From NCBI RefSeq assembly GCF_028069655.1, contig NZ_JAMCOS010000001.1, positions 4,928,001-4,992,000 of the forward strand: a stretch of DNA of 64,000 nucleotides, given 5' to 3'. Of this stretch, positions 39,937 to 49,241 are shown piece after piece (position 1 is the stretch's first letter; every line of letters starts with the position of its first letter). Below the pieces are notes generated by a model. It searched no databases. It had not been told where the DNA came from and worked only from the letters and a program-made list of their open reading frames with translations. The stretch is from Acidovorax sp. NCPPB 4044 (lineage in GTDB: Bacteria; Pseudomonadota; Gammaproteobacteria; Burkholderiales; Burkholderiaceae_C). Position numbers and translations under genes: made by a program.

Positions 39937-41622
39937 ATGTCTTCCTTCAAGTCACTGCGAATGATTTTCGGGCATGCCAGCCTGTTATTGGCCTGGATCG
40001 CCCCTGATCAGATTCCTCCCTGGAGTACGTACCACCACGAGTTCTTCATGGTGGTCGGAGTATTCCTTCTGATGCCGTGGAGGCATCTGCAAGTATTTCC
40101 TCCGCGCATTGCCGCGCTGCTGCTTCTTTGGGTGGCCTGCATTTTCCTGCAAGGCCCCATGCATGGCTTGCCACGTGATGATATGGCTGCAGGGCTGGTC
40201 TTCGCCGTGCTTTTTGGAATGGCCGCGCAGCAGGGGGCACAGGCTGCCGTAAAGGGCTCCTACGATTACCTGGCCTATTCGGTCCGTTCCTGGTGCCTGG
40301 TCATTCTGGTGGCGGCTTCCATCAGCGCCGTGATCGGTCTGGCGCAATGGACCGGCGCGAGCCTCGGTCTCTGGATGTTGGAAAGCGGGGGCCGTGCGTA
40401 TGCAAATTTCGGCCAGCCCAACCATTTCGCGACCCTGCTGGTCATGGCGGTCGCTGTCCTGGTTTATCTGGACGGTCGAGGATCATTGAACCGATGGGTG
40501 CTGGTGGGAATCGCGCTATTGCTGTCTTGCGCGCTGGCAGTATCGGAATCCCGCACAGGGGGGCTGAGCCTGGCTTTCCTGTGCCTGCTGCTGGTGGTTT
40601 TTGGCCGGCGTGCGGGGCTTTCCAAGACCCTTTGGTGGTTGCTGCCCTGTTTTCTCGTGTTCCTGCTCATCTACATCAACCTGGACCGTATTGCGCCCTG
40701 GTTGGGTGGAACGGCATTGCGAACGGGTATAGGGTTGAATCCCACCGGGCGCCTGGAGATCTGGAAGCAGATGCTGTGGTCGCTCCAGCAGGAACCCTGG
40801 GCAGGTTTTGGGTGGCTGCGTTTGGGCGCGAGCCATTTTGCTGCCGCTTCTGTTTTCCCGTCGATCCTGAATATCGACCATGCCCACAACCTCCTGCTGG
40901 ATCTGCTGCTGTGGTTCGGCATACCGCTCGGGGGATTGTTGGTGGTTGCCGGTGGAGTCTGGTGTGTGCGAACAGCCATCGACGCACTGGGCAAGCAAAT
41001 CAGCAAAGACTCTCTCTGCTACGCGGCAATCCTCTTGCCCATTGCAGTGCACAGCATGCTGGAGTATCCCTACGCCTACCTTTATTTCTCTCTGACGGCA
41101 GGTTTCTTTGCCGGCGCACTCGAAGCAGAAATCGGTGCCGCGAGAGAAATCTCAAAGAATGGCACGAGGATCTGGCAGGGAATGGTTTTGGTGACCCTGG
41201 CGGCCTGCACATTCATCGCCATGGAGTATTCGAAGATCGAAAAGGATTACCGGGCATTGCGCCTGGAAAATCAATTCATCACCAGTGCCGAGCAGCGCCA
41301 TGCATACCATTCGCCCCCCCTTTTGTTGACCCAATATGGCGAACTGATTGCAAGCCAGCGCAATGACGCCCAGGCTCCTGACGAGGGCAAATCTCCGGAG
41401 TTGGCACGCCGCCTGGCAGAACGGTTCCCATGGCTTTCTACCCACCTCCACTATTACCTTGCCCTGATCCGAAAGGACCGCTGCCAGGAAGCGGCAGAGC
41501 AATGGAAGGTCTATGGGGTGTTGTTCGGGCGGTTCGGCGTTCTCAAGGCAGAAGAGCAGATCGAGAAATGGTCCCTGCAGGCGGCCTGCCCCGCAAGCCG
41601 CGCTGAGGCACCCAAACCCTGA
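39937..41622 (+). CDS. PglL-type pilin O-oligosaccharyltransferase (Wzy_C/O-antigen ligase family)
   Basis: A 561-residue inner-membrane protein with about eleven helices and a large C-terminal periplasmic part. The family mark NFGQPNHFATLL and the periplasmic-loop segment WAGFGWLRLG...DHAHNLLLDLLLWFGIPLG are present, and a C-terminal Wzy_C_2-like tail follows. These enzymes move lipid-linked sugar onto pilin. The position directly after pilA supports pilin as acceptor. Oddly, the ATG is only about ten bases after the pilA terminator T-run, and no ribosome binding site is visible; it may depend on read-through. An in-frame ATG at 39961 is an alternative start. Confidence 0.88.
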   Translation: MSSFKSLRMIFGHASLLLAWIAPDQIPPWSTYHHEFFMVVGVFLLMPWRHLQVFPPRIAALLLLWVACIFLQGPMHGLPRDDMAAGLVFAVLFGMAAQQGAQAAVKGSYDYLAYSVRSWCLVILVAASISAVIGLAQWTGASLGLWMLESGGRAYANFGQPNHFATLLVMAVAVLVYLDGRGSLNRWVLVGIALLLSCALAVSESRTGGLSLAFLCLLLVVFGRRAGLSKTLWWLLPCFLVFLLIYINLDRIAPWLGGTALRTGIGLNPTGRLEIWKQMLWSLQQEPWAGFGWLRLGASHFAAASVFPSILNIDHAHNLLLDLLLWFGIPLGGLLVVAGGVWCVRTAIDALGKQISKDSLCYAAILLPIAVHSMLEYPYAYLYFSLTAGFFAGALEAEIGAAREISKNGTRIWQGMVLVTLAACTFIAMEYSKIEKDYRALRLENQFITSAEQRHAYHSPPLLLTQYGELIASQRNDAQAPDEGKSPELARRLAERFPWLSTHLHYYLALIRKDRCQEAAEQWKVYGVLFGRFGVLKAEEQIEKWSLQAACPASRAEAPKP

Positions 41623-41642
41623 TCCCGGTGGGCGCGGGTCGC

Positions 41643-42158
41643 TCAGCGGACCGGAGAGGCGGGCGCGAAGAAGCTACCCGATTTCCCTCCGCGCTTCTCC
41701 AGCAGGCGGACGCCCCCGATGACCATGCCCTTGTCCGCGGCCTTGCACATGTCGTAGACGGTCAGGAGCGCCACCTGGACGGCCGTGAGGGCCTCCATCT
41801 CCACCCCGGTGGCGCCCACCGTCTCGACGGTCGCCGTGCACAGCACGGCGTTTTCGTGCGTGCGCAGTTCGAATTCCAGTGCAACGCGCGTCAGGGCCAG
41901 CGGATGGCACAGCGGGATCAGATCGCTGGTCTTCTTGGCGGCCATGATGCCGGCGATTCGCGCGACGCCCAGGACATCCCCCTTCTTGGCCGATCCGGAC
42001 CCGATGAGCGCGAGCGTCTCCGGCCGCATTTCGATCTGCCCGCAGGCGACGGCAATGCGGTGCGTGGCCTGCTTGGTGCCGACATCCACCATGTGGGTCT
42101 GCCCTTGGGCGTCGAAGTGGGTGAGGGAGGGGTGTGTGGGGGTGGGGATGTCGCTCAT
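41643..42158 (-). CDS. moaC: Cyclic pyranopterin monophosphate synthase
   Basis: A 171-residue enzyme of molybdenum cofactor synthesis, converting the MoaA product to cyclic pyranopterin monophosphate. Diagnostic segments are [30 protein letters not shown], and [20 protein letters not shown]. The start [10 protein letters not shown] gives the usual length; the longer frame to 42290 is not conserved. It converges with the ligase gene and is divergent from the BepA-like gene. Confidence 0.96.
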   Translation of the reverse strand: MSDIPTPTHPSLTHFDAQGQTHMVDVGTKQATHRIAVACGQIEMRPETLALIGSGSAKKGDVLGVARIAGIMAAKKTSDLIPLCHPLALTRVALEFELRTHENAVLCTATVETVGATGVEMEALTAVQVALLTVYDMCKAADKGMVIGGVRLLEKRGGKSGSFFAPASPVR

Positions 42159-42283
42159 ACGGTAAGGAGAGGCCAGGCGGGCCCTTCGCTGGCACGGAAC
42201 GTTCGGGGACCAGGGCATCATACGGTCATGTGCGGGGGCCGCGGCCAGGGTGGCTGCGGCCGTAACAGTGCGGGAGACTTCGC

Positions 42284-43951
42284 GTGCCATTCGATCGACA
42301 ACGGCCTCTGGCGCTCGCGCGCCATGCGGTGGCAGCTTCTATTTTCATAGCGACCAGCATCGGTGGCATCACGGCCGCGCAGGCCCAGGCCGGCTTGCCG
42401 ACGCTGGGCGATGGGGCCGACATGACCACCAGCGAAGAGCGGCGCCTGGGCGACCGCATCATCCGGGAAATCTACCGCGACCCCGACTACATCGACGATG
42501 CCGTCTTGAACGAATACATCCAGGGCATCTTCCTTCCGCTGGTCAAGGCGGCCCGGGAGCGCGGCGAGTTGCCGCCCGAACTGGACGAGCGTTTCGCCTG
42601 GGAGATCCTGCTGGGCCGTGACCGCACGGTGAACGCCTTCGCGCTGCCCGGCGGATATTTCGGCGTGCATCTGGGGCTGATCGGCGTGGTGGCCACGCGC
42701 GACGAGCTGGCTTCGGTGATGGCGCACGAACTGAGCCACGTCACGCAGCGGCATATCTCCCGCCTGATCACGCAGCAGAACCGCCAGGGGCCGCTGATGC
42801 TGGGGGCCATGGTGCTGGGCGCCCTGGCGGCCGCGAAGAATCCGAACGCAGGGCAGGCCATGATGATCGGCAGCCAGGCGCTGGCCGTGCAGAACCAGCT
42901 CAATTTCTCGCGCGACATGGAGCGCGAGGCCGACCGCGTGGGCTACGGGTTGATGGCCCCGGCGGGTTTTGCGCCGCAGGGGTTCGTGACGATGTTCGAC
43001 AAGCTGCAGCAAGCCAACCGCATCAACGACAACGGCAGCTGGCCCTACCTGCGCAGCCATCCGCTCACCACGCAGCGGATCGCCGATCTGCATTCGCGCC
43101 TGCCTCCGGGAGCGGCCCAGGCGCCTGCGCCGGCACCCACGCTGGAGCACGCGATGATGGCTGCCCGGGCGCGCGTGCTGGCACGGCCCGGCATCGATGT
43201 GTGGCGGCAGTGGGTGAACGAGCCGCAGACGGGCGGATTCGCCGCGCAGCCGCTGGCCCGCCGCGCGGGCGCCTGGTACGCGGCGTCTTTGAGCGCTCTG
43301 CAACTGCAGGACATGGGTGCTGCGCGCGCTGCCTTGCGGTCGTTGAACCAGGCCGTGCAGGGCGATGCGGCGGGCCAGCGCCAGGCGCGGCTGCTGGGCG
43401 CGGAGATCGAGCTGGCCGCCGGCCAGCCGGAGGCCGCTCTGGCGCAGTTGTCGGCCTCTGCGGGCAGCGGTGGCGCCGAGGCCGCGGGGGCCGACGCGCA
43501 GCGGCCGGCCGCTGCGCTCAGTGTCGCCAGCATCGGCGCGGGGCCTGCAGCGGGCGGGGGCCGAACCGTGCCGGTGGCCGGGGCCGCCGGCCGGCCGGAG
43601 ATGGTCTTGCGCACGCAGGCGCTGCTGCGGCTGAACCGGGCGGGCGAGATGGCCGGCACGCTGCAGACCTGGGTGACCAACCACCCGCGCGACGCGTCGG
43701 TCTGGTACCTGCTCGCGGGGGTGTGGCAGCAGGAGAACCACCCCCTGCGGGCGGTCCGCGCGGAGGCCGAGGCGCATGTGGCGCGCTACGACTATGCGGC
43801 GGCGGTGGACCGCTTCAAGGCCGGTCAGGACCTGGCGCGCAAGACCGGCAGCCGGGGTGGCGACGCCGGCGACTACATCGAGGCATCGATCATCGAGACA
43901 CGCCTGCGCGCCACCGAATCACTTCTTAAGGAACAGGCCGCCGAGCGCTGA
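42284..43951 (+). CDS. BepA-like periplasmic M48 metalloprotease with TPR domain
   Basis: A 555-residue exported protease; a signal peptide ends near AAQAQA (residue 36). The zinc motif HELSH is at 148-152, with the third ligand in the [10 protein letters not shown] segment. The C-terminal half is an alanine-rich TPR array. BepA/YfgC degrades stalled outer-membrane LptD and BamA; this protein has the same order of domains. A Gly/Ala-rich insert at about 390-430 ([15 protein letters not shown] region) is not typical. The start is a GTG with GGGAG upstream. The last 33 bases overlap the convergent gene at 43919. Confidence 0.9.
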   Translation: MPFDRQRPLALARHAVAASIFIATSIGGITAAQAQAGLPTLGDGADMTTSEERRLGDRIIREIYRDPDYIDDAVLNEYIQGIFLPLVKAARERGELPPELDERFAWEILLGRDRTVNAFALPGGYFGVHLGLIGVVATRDELASVMAHELSHVTQRHISRLITQQNRQGPLMLGAMVLGALAAAKNPNAGQAMMIGSQALAVQNQLNFSRDMEREADRVGYGLMAPAGFAPQGFVTMFDKLQQANRINDNGSWPYLRSHPLTTQRIADLHSRLPPGAAQAPAPAPTLEHAMMAARARVLARPGIDVWRQWVNEPQTGGFAAQPLARRAGAWYAASLSALQLQDMGAARAALRSLNQAVQGDAAGQRQARLLGAEIELAAGQPEAALAQLSASAGSGGAEAAGADAQRPAAALSVASIGAGPAAGGGRTVPVAGAAGRPEMVLRTQALLRLNRAGEMAGTLQTWVTNHPRDASVWYLLAGVWQQENHPLRAVRAEAEAHVARYDYAAAVDRFKAGQDLARKTGSRGGDAGDYIEASIIETRLRATESLLKEQAAER

Positions 43952-44275
43952 TTCGATGAGCATGCCCAGCACGGTATAGATGAGCGAGCCGATGAGCGCG
44001 GCGCCGAAGCCGTTGACGTGGAAGCTGTCGCCCAGCACCGAGGCGGCCGCCCAGAACATGAGCGCATTGATGACGAAGAGGAACAGGCCCAGCGTCACGA
44101 TGGTCACGGGCAGCGTGAGCACCACCAGGATGGGGCGCAGCACCACGTTGAAGAGCCCGATGACGAAGGCGGCGATGAGCGCGCTGGTGAAGCTTTTCAC
44201 CTCCACCCCGCTGTACACATAGGCCACGAACAGCAGCGCCGCAGCGCTGAGCAACCATTTGAGGATGAGCTTCAT
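43919..44275 (-). CDS. Four-helix membrane protein, PF04020 (phage holin superfamily IV)
   Basis: A 118-residue inner-membrane protein (or 119 from the adjacent ATG). It has four helices separated by short loops, with the family segments LFNVVLRPILVVLTLPVTIVTLG and ALMFWAAASVLG in register. The holin name is historical; chromosomal copies like this are not in phages and have no known function. It overlaps the 3' end of the convergent BepA-like gene. Confidence 0.85.
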   Translation of the reverse strand: MKLILKWLLSAAALLFVAYVYSGVEVKSFTSALIAAFVIGLFNVVLRPILVVLTLPVTIVTLGLFLFVINALMFWAAASVLGDSFHVNGFGAALIGSLIYTVLGMLIESALGGLFLKK

Positions 44276-44455
44276 CATGGCGCGGGAGCATAGCACCCGC
44301 ATGCCATGGCTCGGCGGATTCGCTGGTCTGTTCCCCGGCCCGCGACTGCGTTCAACCGCTGCGTTCTGGCACCAGCGAAGCGATGGCTTCGTGGGGCCGT
44401 CGGGCGAGGCTTGCTGCCCCTCAAGCCTGCCCCTGCTTCAACCATGCGTTGCGGA

Positions 44456-46216
44456 TCACGAGAGCAATGGTTCCCTGGCTTGGCTTGCCTCGGCGACCGC
44501 CCGGAATGGACGCGCCAGCGAACTCATGGCAGACGATGCGCTTGAGGCAGCGACCTGTCCGACAAAGCCCACGCTGTCGAGCACCCCCGCCATGGCGGTG
44601 AGGGCCGCGCCTCCGACGTGCCGCAGCAATTCGTTGTGGGGCGCGAGCCTCGCGACGATGGCCTCCTCGTCGATGGTCGGTTGCAGGCCGCTGGTCTCGC
44701 CCGCTCCGCTCTCGAGATCACCGACGTTTGCAGCAGAGTGTTTGAGCAGGTCCCCGATCACATTCGCGAAGCGCTGGTGATCGCTGGACACGATACCCGG
44801 GACGCCGGTCTGAGAGATGGCGGCAATGACATTCATGCCAATCATCTCAATCGGTGCAAAAGCGGTGCTGCGCAGGATGCGCAGCGCCGCTTCTGGAAGC
44901 GCGCCGGTGACCATGCTACCGAGGAGGAAGGGCACGAGCCCCACCGCGAGGGCAACGCCCATCGACTTCTTGCCGATCACCGTACTGGGCTCCATCTTGA
45001 GTGCCAGTTCGGTGGCTATATGGATGGCTTCGTCTTGTGCAACGCCCTCGGGCAGCTTCATCAAGCCGCTGTGGACCGCGTGCTCGACGGCCTCCTTGAC
45101 CGACTCACGGATTTCAGCAATCTCTCCAGGCACGCCCGCCGCCGCCGAGAGGATGGCGACCTCGGTCGTTCCCACGCCGATCAGCGCCGCGACAGCTCTC
45201 GGTAGACGACCGGCGTTGTACTCGAGCAAGTTGTTCGGCAACGCGCCGATGGCCGACACGACCCCGGCAGTGAGCGCCTCGCCGAGCTTTTGCATGAATG
45301 GGAAGGGATCGCCACGGTCGTTGGCCATGCGCTTCTTGACAGTCATCGTGTCCGCCGCCTCGATCGCGACCATGGGCGCCGCGTCGATCACGGACGCCGG
45401 CAGGCCCGACGCCACGGCTGCGAAGCCAGAACCCAGCAGCGCGAGCTTGGCCTTTGGTGCCGCCACGAGCTCCCACAGCGAGCCCAGCCCCGAGCTGACG
45501 GCCAGGCTCGAGCCAAGCAGCTTGAGGTCGATGCTCTTGGCCGTAGCAAGCTGCAGCAGTCCTGTGGCAGCCATCTTCAGCGACAGGTCCGGCCGTGCGG
45601 CAAGCCGGTCCTCGATCAAGGATTTCAGTGCGGGCAAAGACGATTCAATCCTCGGATGTGCCTCCTGCAGCAGCGGGATGATCCGGCCGCGAAGGTCATC
45701 GCCGATCGCCTGCTCACCGCGAGCAATCACGCCGAGCAGCAGCGGGATGGTGGCGTGCTCCATCGGGGCGCTGAGGTCTTCGCCGAGCGCCGCCTTGAGG
45801 CTGTCCAATGTGTTTCCACCGTTGGCGCCCAGGCGAAGCGATAGCGTCGGCTCCTTGCCAGCCAGGGCCATGAATTTTAGGCCGGGCACTTCGGCGGGAT
45901 CGATCGCCAGGGACTGCAGCAGCTTCTGGGTCACCGGGTTTTTGGACGTGAGTTGATTCCCCTCCACGCGAACAGTGCCCTGATAAGACGGACCGGGACG
46001 GCTGTCGGATTGCAGATCGGCAAGCCGATCCGCTTCAATGCGAGGCCCCAGGCTGCTCGTGGAGGGCAGCGATTGACCTTTGGGCCGAATCGGAGGTCCG
46101 TACTCCATGGTGGACGGAGGAGGCGAGCCGGGACGAGATGAAGGCTGACTCGCCGGCTGCTCGGGCAAGGAGGAGGCGGAGGCGACGGAGGTGGAGACCA
46201 AGGGAGAAATCTGCAT
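44456..46216 (-). CDS. hopD1: HopD1/XopB (AvrPphD) family type III effector
   Basis: A 586-residue effector injected into plant cells. The match to HopD1 runs along the whole body: SKNPVTQKLLQSLA, IPLLLGVIARGEQAIG, SLAVSSGLGSLWELVAAP, LPNNLLEY, TTEVAILSAAAGVPGEI, KSMGVALAVGLVPFLL, ILRSTAFAPIEMIGMN and LAPHNELLRHVGG. The N-terminus (MQISPLVSTSVASASSLPEQ) is Ser/Pro-rich and low in acid, as a type III signal is. The start at 46216 is favoured over 46258 and 46354 because the signal begins there and a PIP-like box lies 75 bases upstream. HopD1 acts at the plant endoplasmic reticulum. The gene stands alone and is less GC-rich than its neighbours, so it was probably acquired. Confidence 0.82.
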   Translation of the reverse strand: MQISPLVSTSVASASSLPEQPASQPSSRPGSPPPSTMEYGPPIRPKGQSLPSTSSLGPRIEADRLADLQSDSRPGPSYQGTVRVEGNQLTSKNPVTQKLLQSLAIDPAEVPGLKFMALAGKEPTLSLRLGANGGNTLDSLKAALGEDLSAPMEHATIPLLLGVIARGEQAIGDDLRGRIIPLLQEAHPRIESSLPALKSLIEDRLAARPDLSLKMAATGLLQLATAKSIDLKLLGSSLAVSSGLGSLWELVAAPKAKLALLGSGFAAVASGLPASVIDAAPMVAIEAADTMTVKKRMANDRGDPFPFMQKLGEALTAGVVSAIGALPNNLLEYNAGRLPRAVAALIGVGTTEVAILSAAAGVPGEIAEIRESVKEAVEHAVHSGLMKLPEGVAQDEAIHIATELALKMEPSTVIGKKSMGVALAVGLVPFLLGSMVTGALPEAALRILRSTAFAPIEMIGMNVIAAISQTGVPGIVSSDHQRFANVIGDLLKHSAANVGDLESGAGETSGLQPTIDEEAIVARLAPHNELLRHVGGAALTAMAGVLDSVGFVGQVAASSASSAMSSLARPFRAVAEASQAREPLLS

Positions 46217-46290
46217 GGGCAATCTCGAGACTGGAAGTGAGTGAAGACCCTCCACCATTGCGTAGCCGTGCCAAAAACAGCCGAGGGATC

Positions 46291-46315
46291 GCGAAGTCCA
46301 GTCTCCTTTCAAGAA
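46291..46315 (-). promoter_or_regulatory. Imperfect PIP-like box
   Basis: On the minus strand TTCTT-N15-TTCGC, one base from TTCGB-N15-TTCGB, the plant-inducible promoter bound by HrpX/HrpB. The spacing is exact and the box ends 75 bases before the effector start. No clear YANNNT -10 element is seen at the expected distance. Confidence 0.45.
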
Positions 46316-46471
46316 GTGCCTCGCTGCAGCAAGATCCTCGGTTGTCGCGGGCACCCGGAAGCTCCGCGACGCATCGTACGCAATAGGTCGTCAACGAGCA
46401 CAACCACGTCCTGCGTGCAGGACAGGCCCTTGCGCGTACCCCCGCTGGGCATCAAGGCCGTGGCGGAGGTA

Positions 46472-46948
46472 TCACTCCGCCACGAACATGAACATGGCGC
46501 CCAGGCCTGCCAAGGTGCCCGGCAGGGACCAGCGGCGCGGCGATGGCTTGCGGACCACGGTGACCGGCGCGGCCGAAACGACGGGAGCCGGCAGCGCCGC
46601 CATGTCTTCCTGCTTGGGCCGCCGCGCATCGACGATCTGGGCCGTGCCGTGCTCGGCCTGGAGTTCGGTCACCAGGTCCGCCAGCGGGCCCTTGGCCAGC
46701 ACGGGGGTGATCGGCACGCCGGCCGTGCGCAGCCAGGGCAGCATCTGGGCGAACAGCTTGTCGGCCCACTTGGCACGCCAGTTCTCGCGGGCGCTGTGGC
46801 TTACCCACTTGCTGATGCGGTGGGTCATGCGCGGGGCGCAGGCGACCACCACCCAGTGGGTGCCGGACGCGCGGGCGCGCTCGGTCAGGGGGGCAAGGAT
46901 CTGGTGCGCGTAGGCCGCGTCGTCCACGTACACGATGACTTTGTCCAT
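46472..46948 (-). CDS. Conserved hypothetical protein, UspA-like N-terminus
   Basis: A 158-residue protein. The first 100 residues (MDKVIVYVDDAAYAHQILAP, WVVVACAP) have the alternating strand-helix look of a universal stress or Rossmann-like domain, but the nucleotide loop is missing. The C-terminus has a basic stretch and a hydrophobic helix (PGTLAGLGAMFMFVAE) that could anchor it. The start has AAGGAGAG upstream. Two bases into its 3' flank an 8-bp stem (46461-46468 with 46475-46482) spans the stop codon. It is downstream of the TerC gene on the same strand. Confidence 0.65.
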   Translation of the reverse strand: MDKVIVYVDDAAYAHQILAPLTERARASGTHWVVVACAPRMTHRISKWVSHSARENWRAKWADKLFAQMLPWLRTAGVPITPVLAKGPLADLVTELQAEHGTAQIVDARRPKQEDMAALPAPVVSAAPVTVVRKPSPRRWSLPGTLAGLGAMFMFVAE

Positions 46949-47071
46949 GAAGGGCTCTCCTTGCGGTGGGTGTGCGTTAGGTCGGAAAAAAGTCGATCCG
47001 CCGGCTTGCGCAGAGTTCAATGAAGAATGTCGATGGGCCGGCGTTCCGTGCCGCCTGCCGCGGGCGATCGG

Positions 47072-47806
47072 TCAGCCGTGTCCTGCCGGTGCCGCGGCGG
47101 CGGTGCGGCGTGCCAGCACGGCCTTGCCGACGAGCAGCACGAAGAGGGCACCGGCCACGCTGGCACCGTACTTCACGAGGTCCGTCTGCGGGATCTTGAA
47201 CATCCAGTCCCACCTGTCGGGGTTGGCGAAGGCCGGGTCGGTGACCAGCATGCCGCCGGCGATCCAGCCCAGCAGCATGCCGCCGGCCGTGATGATGAGC
47301 GGGAAGCGCTCCATGAGCTTGATGACGAGCTGGCTGCCCCACACGATGATCGGGATGGAGATCAGCAGGCCCAGCACCACCAGCAGCAGGGAGTGCTCGC
47401 CGGCGTTCTGGGCGGCACCGGCGATGGCGATGACGTTGTCCACGCTCATCACGAGGTCGGCCACGATGATCGTCTTGATGGCCGCGAACAGCTTGTCGCT
47501 CTCGGCCACGTTGCCATGGCCTTCTTCGTCGGGGGCCAGCAGCTTGACGCCGATCCACACCAGCAGGATGGCGCCGACGAATTTCAGGAAAGGCAGGTTC
47601 AGCAGCGTCATCGCGAAGGCGATGAGGATCACGCGCAGGATGATGGCGCCGGCGGTGCCCCAGATGATGCCCTTGGTGCGCTGCGCGGGCGGCAGCTTGC
47701 GGCAGGCGAGGGCGATCACCACCGCGTTGTCGCCACCCAGCAGGATGTCGATGATGATGATCTGCCCCAGCGCGACCCAGAACTCGGGCGAAGTCAAGAA
47801 GTCCAT
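47072..47806 (-). CDS. TerC family membrane protein under yybP-ykoY control
   Basis: A 244-residue inner-membrane protein with about seven helices. Conserved acidic sites are ILLGGDNAVVIALACR and LVMSVDNVIAIAGAA; the segment SQLVIKLMERFPLII is also conserved. The start MDFLTSPEFW has GAGGAA upstream. The long leader contains a manganese riboswitch, which in other bacteria controls Mn exporters such as MntP and TerC-family Alx, so I infer manganese export. It differs from the paralog at 36678 in length and regulation. Confidence 0.92.
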   Translation of the reverse strand: MDFLTSPEFWVALGQIIIIDILLGGDNAVVIALACRKLPPAQRTKGIIWGTAGAIILRVILIAFAMTLLNLPFLKFVGAILLVWIGVKLLAPDEEGHGNVAESDKLFAAIKTIIVADLVMSVDNVIAIAGAAQNAGEHSLLLVVLGLLISIPIIVWGSQLVIKLMERFPLIITAGGMLLGWIAGGMLVTDPAFANPDRWDWMFKIPQTDLVKYGASVAGALFVLLVGKAVLARRTAAAAPAGHG

Positions 47807-47999
47807 AAATTCCTCGTTGTCATTGGCGATGGGAGGCCGACTCGCAGGGTGTGCGGTGATCGGCGCCTCCACAAACGGAAGGCCCGCCAAGGGCGATCAA
47901 GGAGGGCGCTGGGTCTGATGCGCCAGGAGAGGCGCCCATGCCGGGGAGTGCACAGCCTTGATCGGCCCATGACAGGCCTTTCAAAGGTCTTGCTCGGCC

Positions 48000-48128
48000 G
48001 GCCGACACACGGTCGGCCAAAGCCCGGAAATGCCGGAAGCGTTGCTGCTTCGTACTGACGACATGACCGACGGTGCAGGCGCTTCGGACGAATGCCGTTG
48101 CACCGGGACCGGGAGCTACTCCCCCTCG
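48000..48128 (-). promoter_or_regulatory. yybP-ykoY manganese riboswitch
   Basis: Read on the minus strand, the leader of the TerC gene has the family's fixed elements in order: GGGGGAGTAGCT (48125-48114), a variable stem, GTCGTCAGTACGA (48062-48050), and the second binding loop CCGGGCTTTGGCCGACC (48027-48011). Rfam yybP-ykoY RNAs bind Mn2+ between the two loops and raise expression of metal exporters. The aptamer ends about 190 bases before the TerC start, leaving room for an expression platform (47810-47995). There, the pair CCTTGATCG and CGATCAAGG can form a competing stem. Confidence 0.85.
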
Positions 48129-48201
48129 AAGCCCGCATTGGAACACAGGGGCTGAAGCCGCCGCAAGCCGGGCATGCCCTGATGCGCATGAAAATGCCAG
48201 G

Positions 48202-48246
48202 ATGCCGCCGATTCCATTCATTAGTTTGCTATTTATTTCATAGCAA
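48202..48246 (+). repeat. Dispersed palindromic repeat, copy 8
   Basis: Head ATGCCGCCGATTCCATTCAT, arms TTGCTAT/ATAGCAA. It lies between the divergent riboswitch-TerC leader and the DUF1289 gene, one of the few copies upstream of genes on both sides. Confidence 0.82.
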
Positions 48247-48339
48247 TTGGCGGTGCCTGGGCCAGGACGGGGCCATGGCCCCGCGGCCGGTGGTGGCGTG
48301 TCCGCGCGGGTAAGATCGGCCGCCTTTTCCTGCCCGCCC

Positions 48340-48762
48340 ATGGCCGCCCTGCACATCACCGACATCGAAGCCGCGATCAACCACTGGCGCGCCCGTGCGC
48401 CGGCGTGCGACCGGCTGGCCCTGGCGCCCGAGCTGCAGGCGCTGGCCGAGGTGTATGCGCGCATGGCCTATGCGCACGCGGACGCGGTCGACGAATCGGC
48501 GCTGCCCCCGGCGGCGCTGGCCGCCTGGATGGCCTGGTACGAGACGACGCCCGACACGCCCTGCATCGCCATCTGCTCCACGAGCCAGGGCGATGAGCAG
48601 TGCAAGGGCTGCGGGCGCAGCTTCGGCGAAGTCCAGCACTGGCTGGCGATGACGCCGGTGGAAAAGCGCGCCGTGTGGCGGCGCATCACCCTGGAAAGCG
48701 CGGCCTGGCGGTTCAACCGCTACGCGGAGCGGGCCGCCGAAGGATGCGCGCCGGCGGCCTGA
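48340..48762 (+). CDS. DUF3717 and DUF1289 domain protein
   Basis: A 140-residue protein. Residues 1-50 (ITDIEAAINHWRAR through LAEVYARMAY) fit DUF3717. Residues 78-125 (TPCIAICSTSQGDEQCKGCGRSF) form the Cys-rich DUF1289 domain, whose four cysteines probably bind zinc or an iron-sulfur centre. This fusion is common in Burkholderiales and has no known role. The start MAALHITD is followed at once by the domain; the longer frame to 48247 crosses a repeat and is not coding. Confidence 0.85.
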   Translation: MAALHITDIEAAINHWRARAPACDRLALAPELQALAEVYARMAYAHADAVDESALPPAALAAWMAWYETTPDTPCIAICSTSQGDEQCKGCGRSFGEVQHWLAMTPVEKRAVWRRITLESAAWRFNRYAERAAEGCAPAA

Positions 48763-48821
48763 CGGCGGAGCGGCCTGCCGGCCGGCGTGACACGCGGGCC
48801 CGGACCTCCTAAGCTGCCGGC

Positions 48822-49136
48822 ATGCTGCGCTTGACCCAGGCCCCCAATATCGCCATCGCCACCCTGTGGGCGGATCTGCTGTGCGAGGACGGCATGCCGG
48901 CGACGGTGCAGCGCCAGCACCTCCTGGCCGCGGCGGGGCATCTGCCGCCCGACCAGTGCCTGCCGGAGATCTGGCTGGAACACGAGGAACACGCCCCGAA
49001 GGCCCGCCTGCTGCTGCAGGCACTGGCCGATCTGCCGCAGCGCCGCTGGCAGTGCGCGGCCTGCGGAGAGCACGTCGAAGGAGGCTTCGAGCAGTGCTGG
49101 AACTGCGGCACGGCCATGCCGGCCGGCACCGCCTGA
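48822..49136 (+). CDS. DUF2007-like protein with zinc ribbon
   Basis: A 104-residue protein. The N-terminal half (APNIAIATLWADLLCEDGMPATV) resembles DUF2007, in which a small domain reads metabolite or protein state. The C-terminus is a CxxC-x12-CxxC zinc ribbon (WQCAACGEHVEGGFEQCWNCG). The ATG follows an AGCTGCC context with no good ribosome binding site. It ends a few bases before a palindromic repeat and lies 59 bases after the DUF1289 gene. Confidence 0.75.
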   Translation: MLRLTQAPNIAIATLWADLLCEDGMPATVQRQHLLAAAGHLPPDQCLPEIWLEHEEHAPKARLLLQALADLPQRRWQCAACGEHVEGGFEQCWNCGTAMPAGTA

Positions 49137-49142
49137 AACCAT

Positions 49143-49188
49143 TTCGCTATTGTTTTGATAGCAAACAATTGAATGGATACGGCGGCAT
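49143..49188 (-). repeat. Dispersed palindromic repeat, copy 9
   Basis: Minus-strand copy: ATGCCGCCGTATCCATTCAA with arms TTTGCTAT/ATAGCGAA. It lies between the convergent zinc-ribbon and yaeQ genes. Confidence 0.83.
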
Positions 49189-49241
49189 GAGACCGTTTTC
49201 ATGCGGGATCTGCCTGGGGGTCCGTTCCAGGGCGGTGGCGC

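Noticed and set aside
43919..44275. A phage holin as a sign of a prophage.
   Set aside because: PF04020 proteins are common chromosomal membrane proteins and no phage gene is nearby.
44540..45956. Plus-strand frames of up to 379 codons inside the effector gene.
   Set aside because: The minus-strand frame matches HopD1 along its length; the plus frames match nothing.
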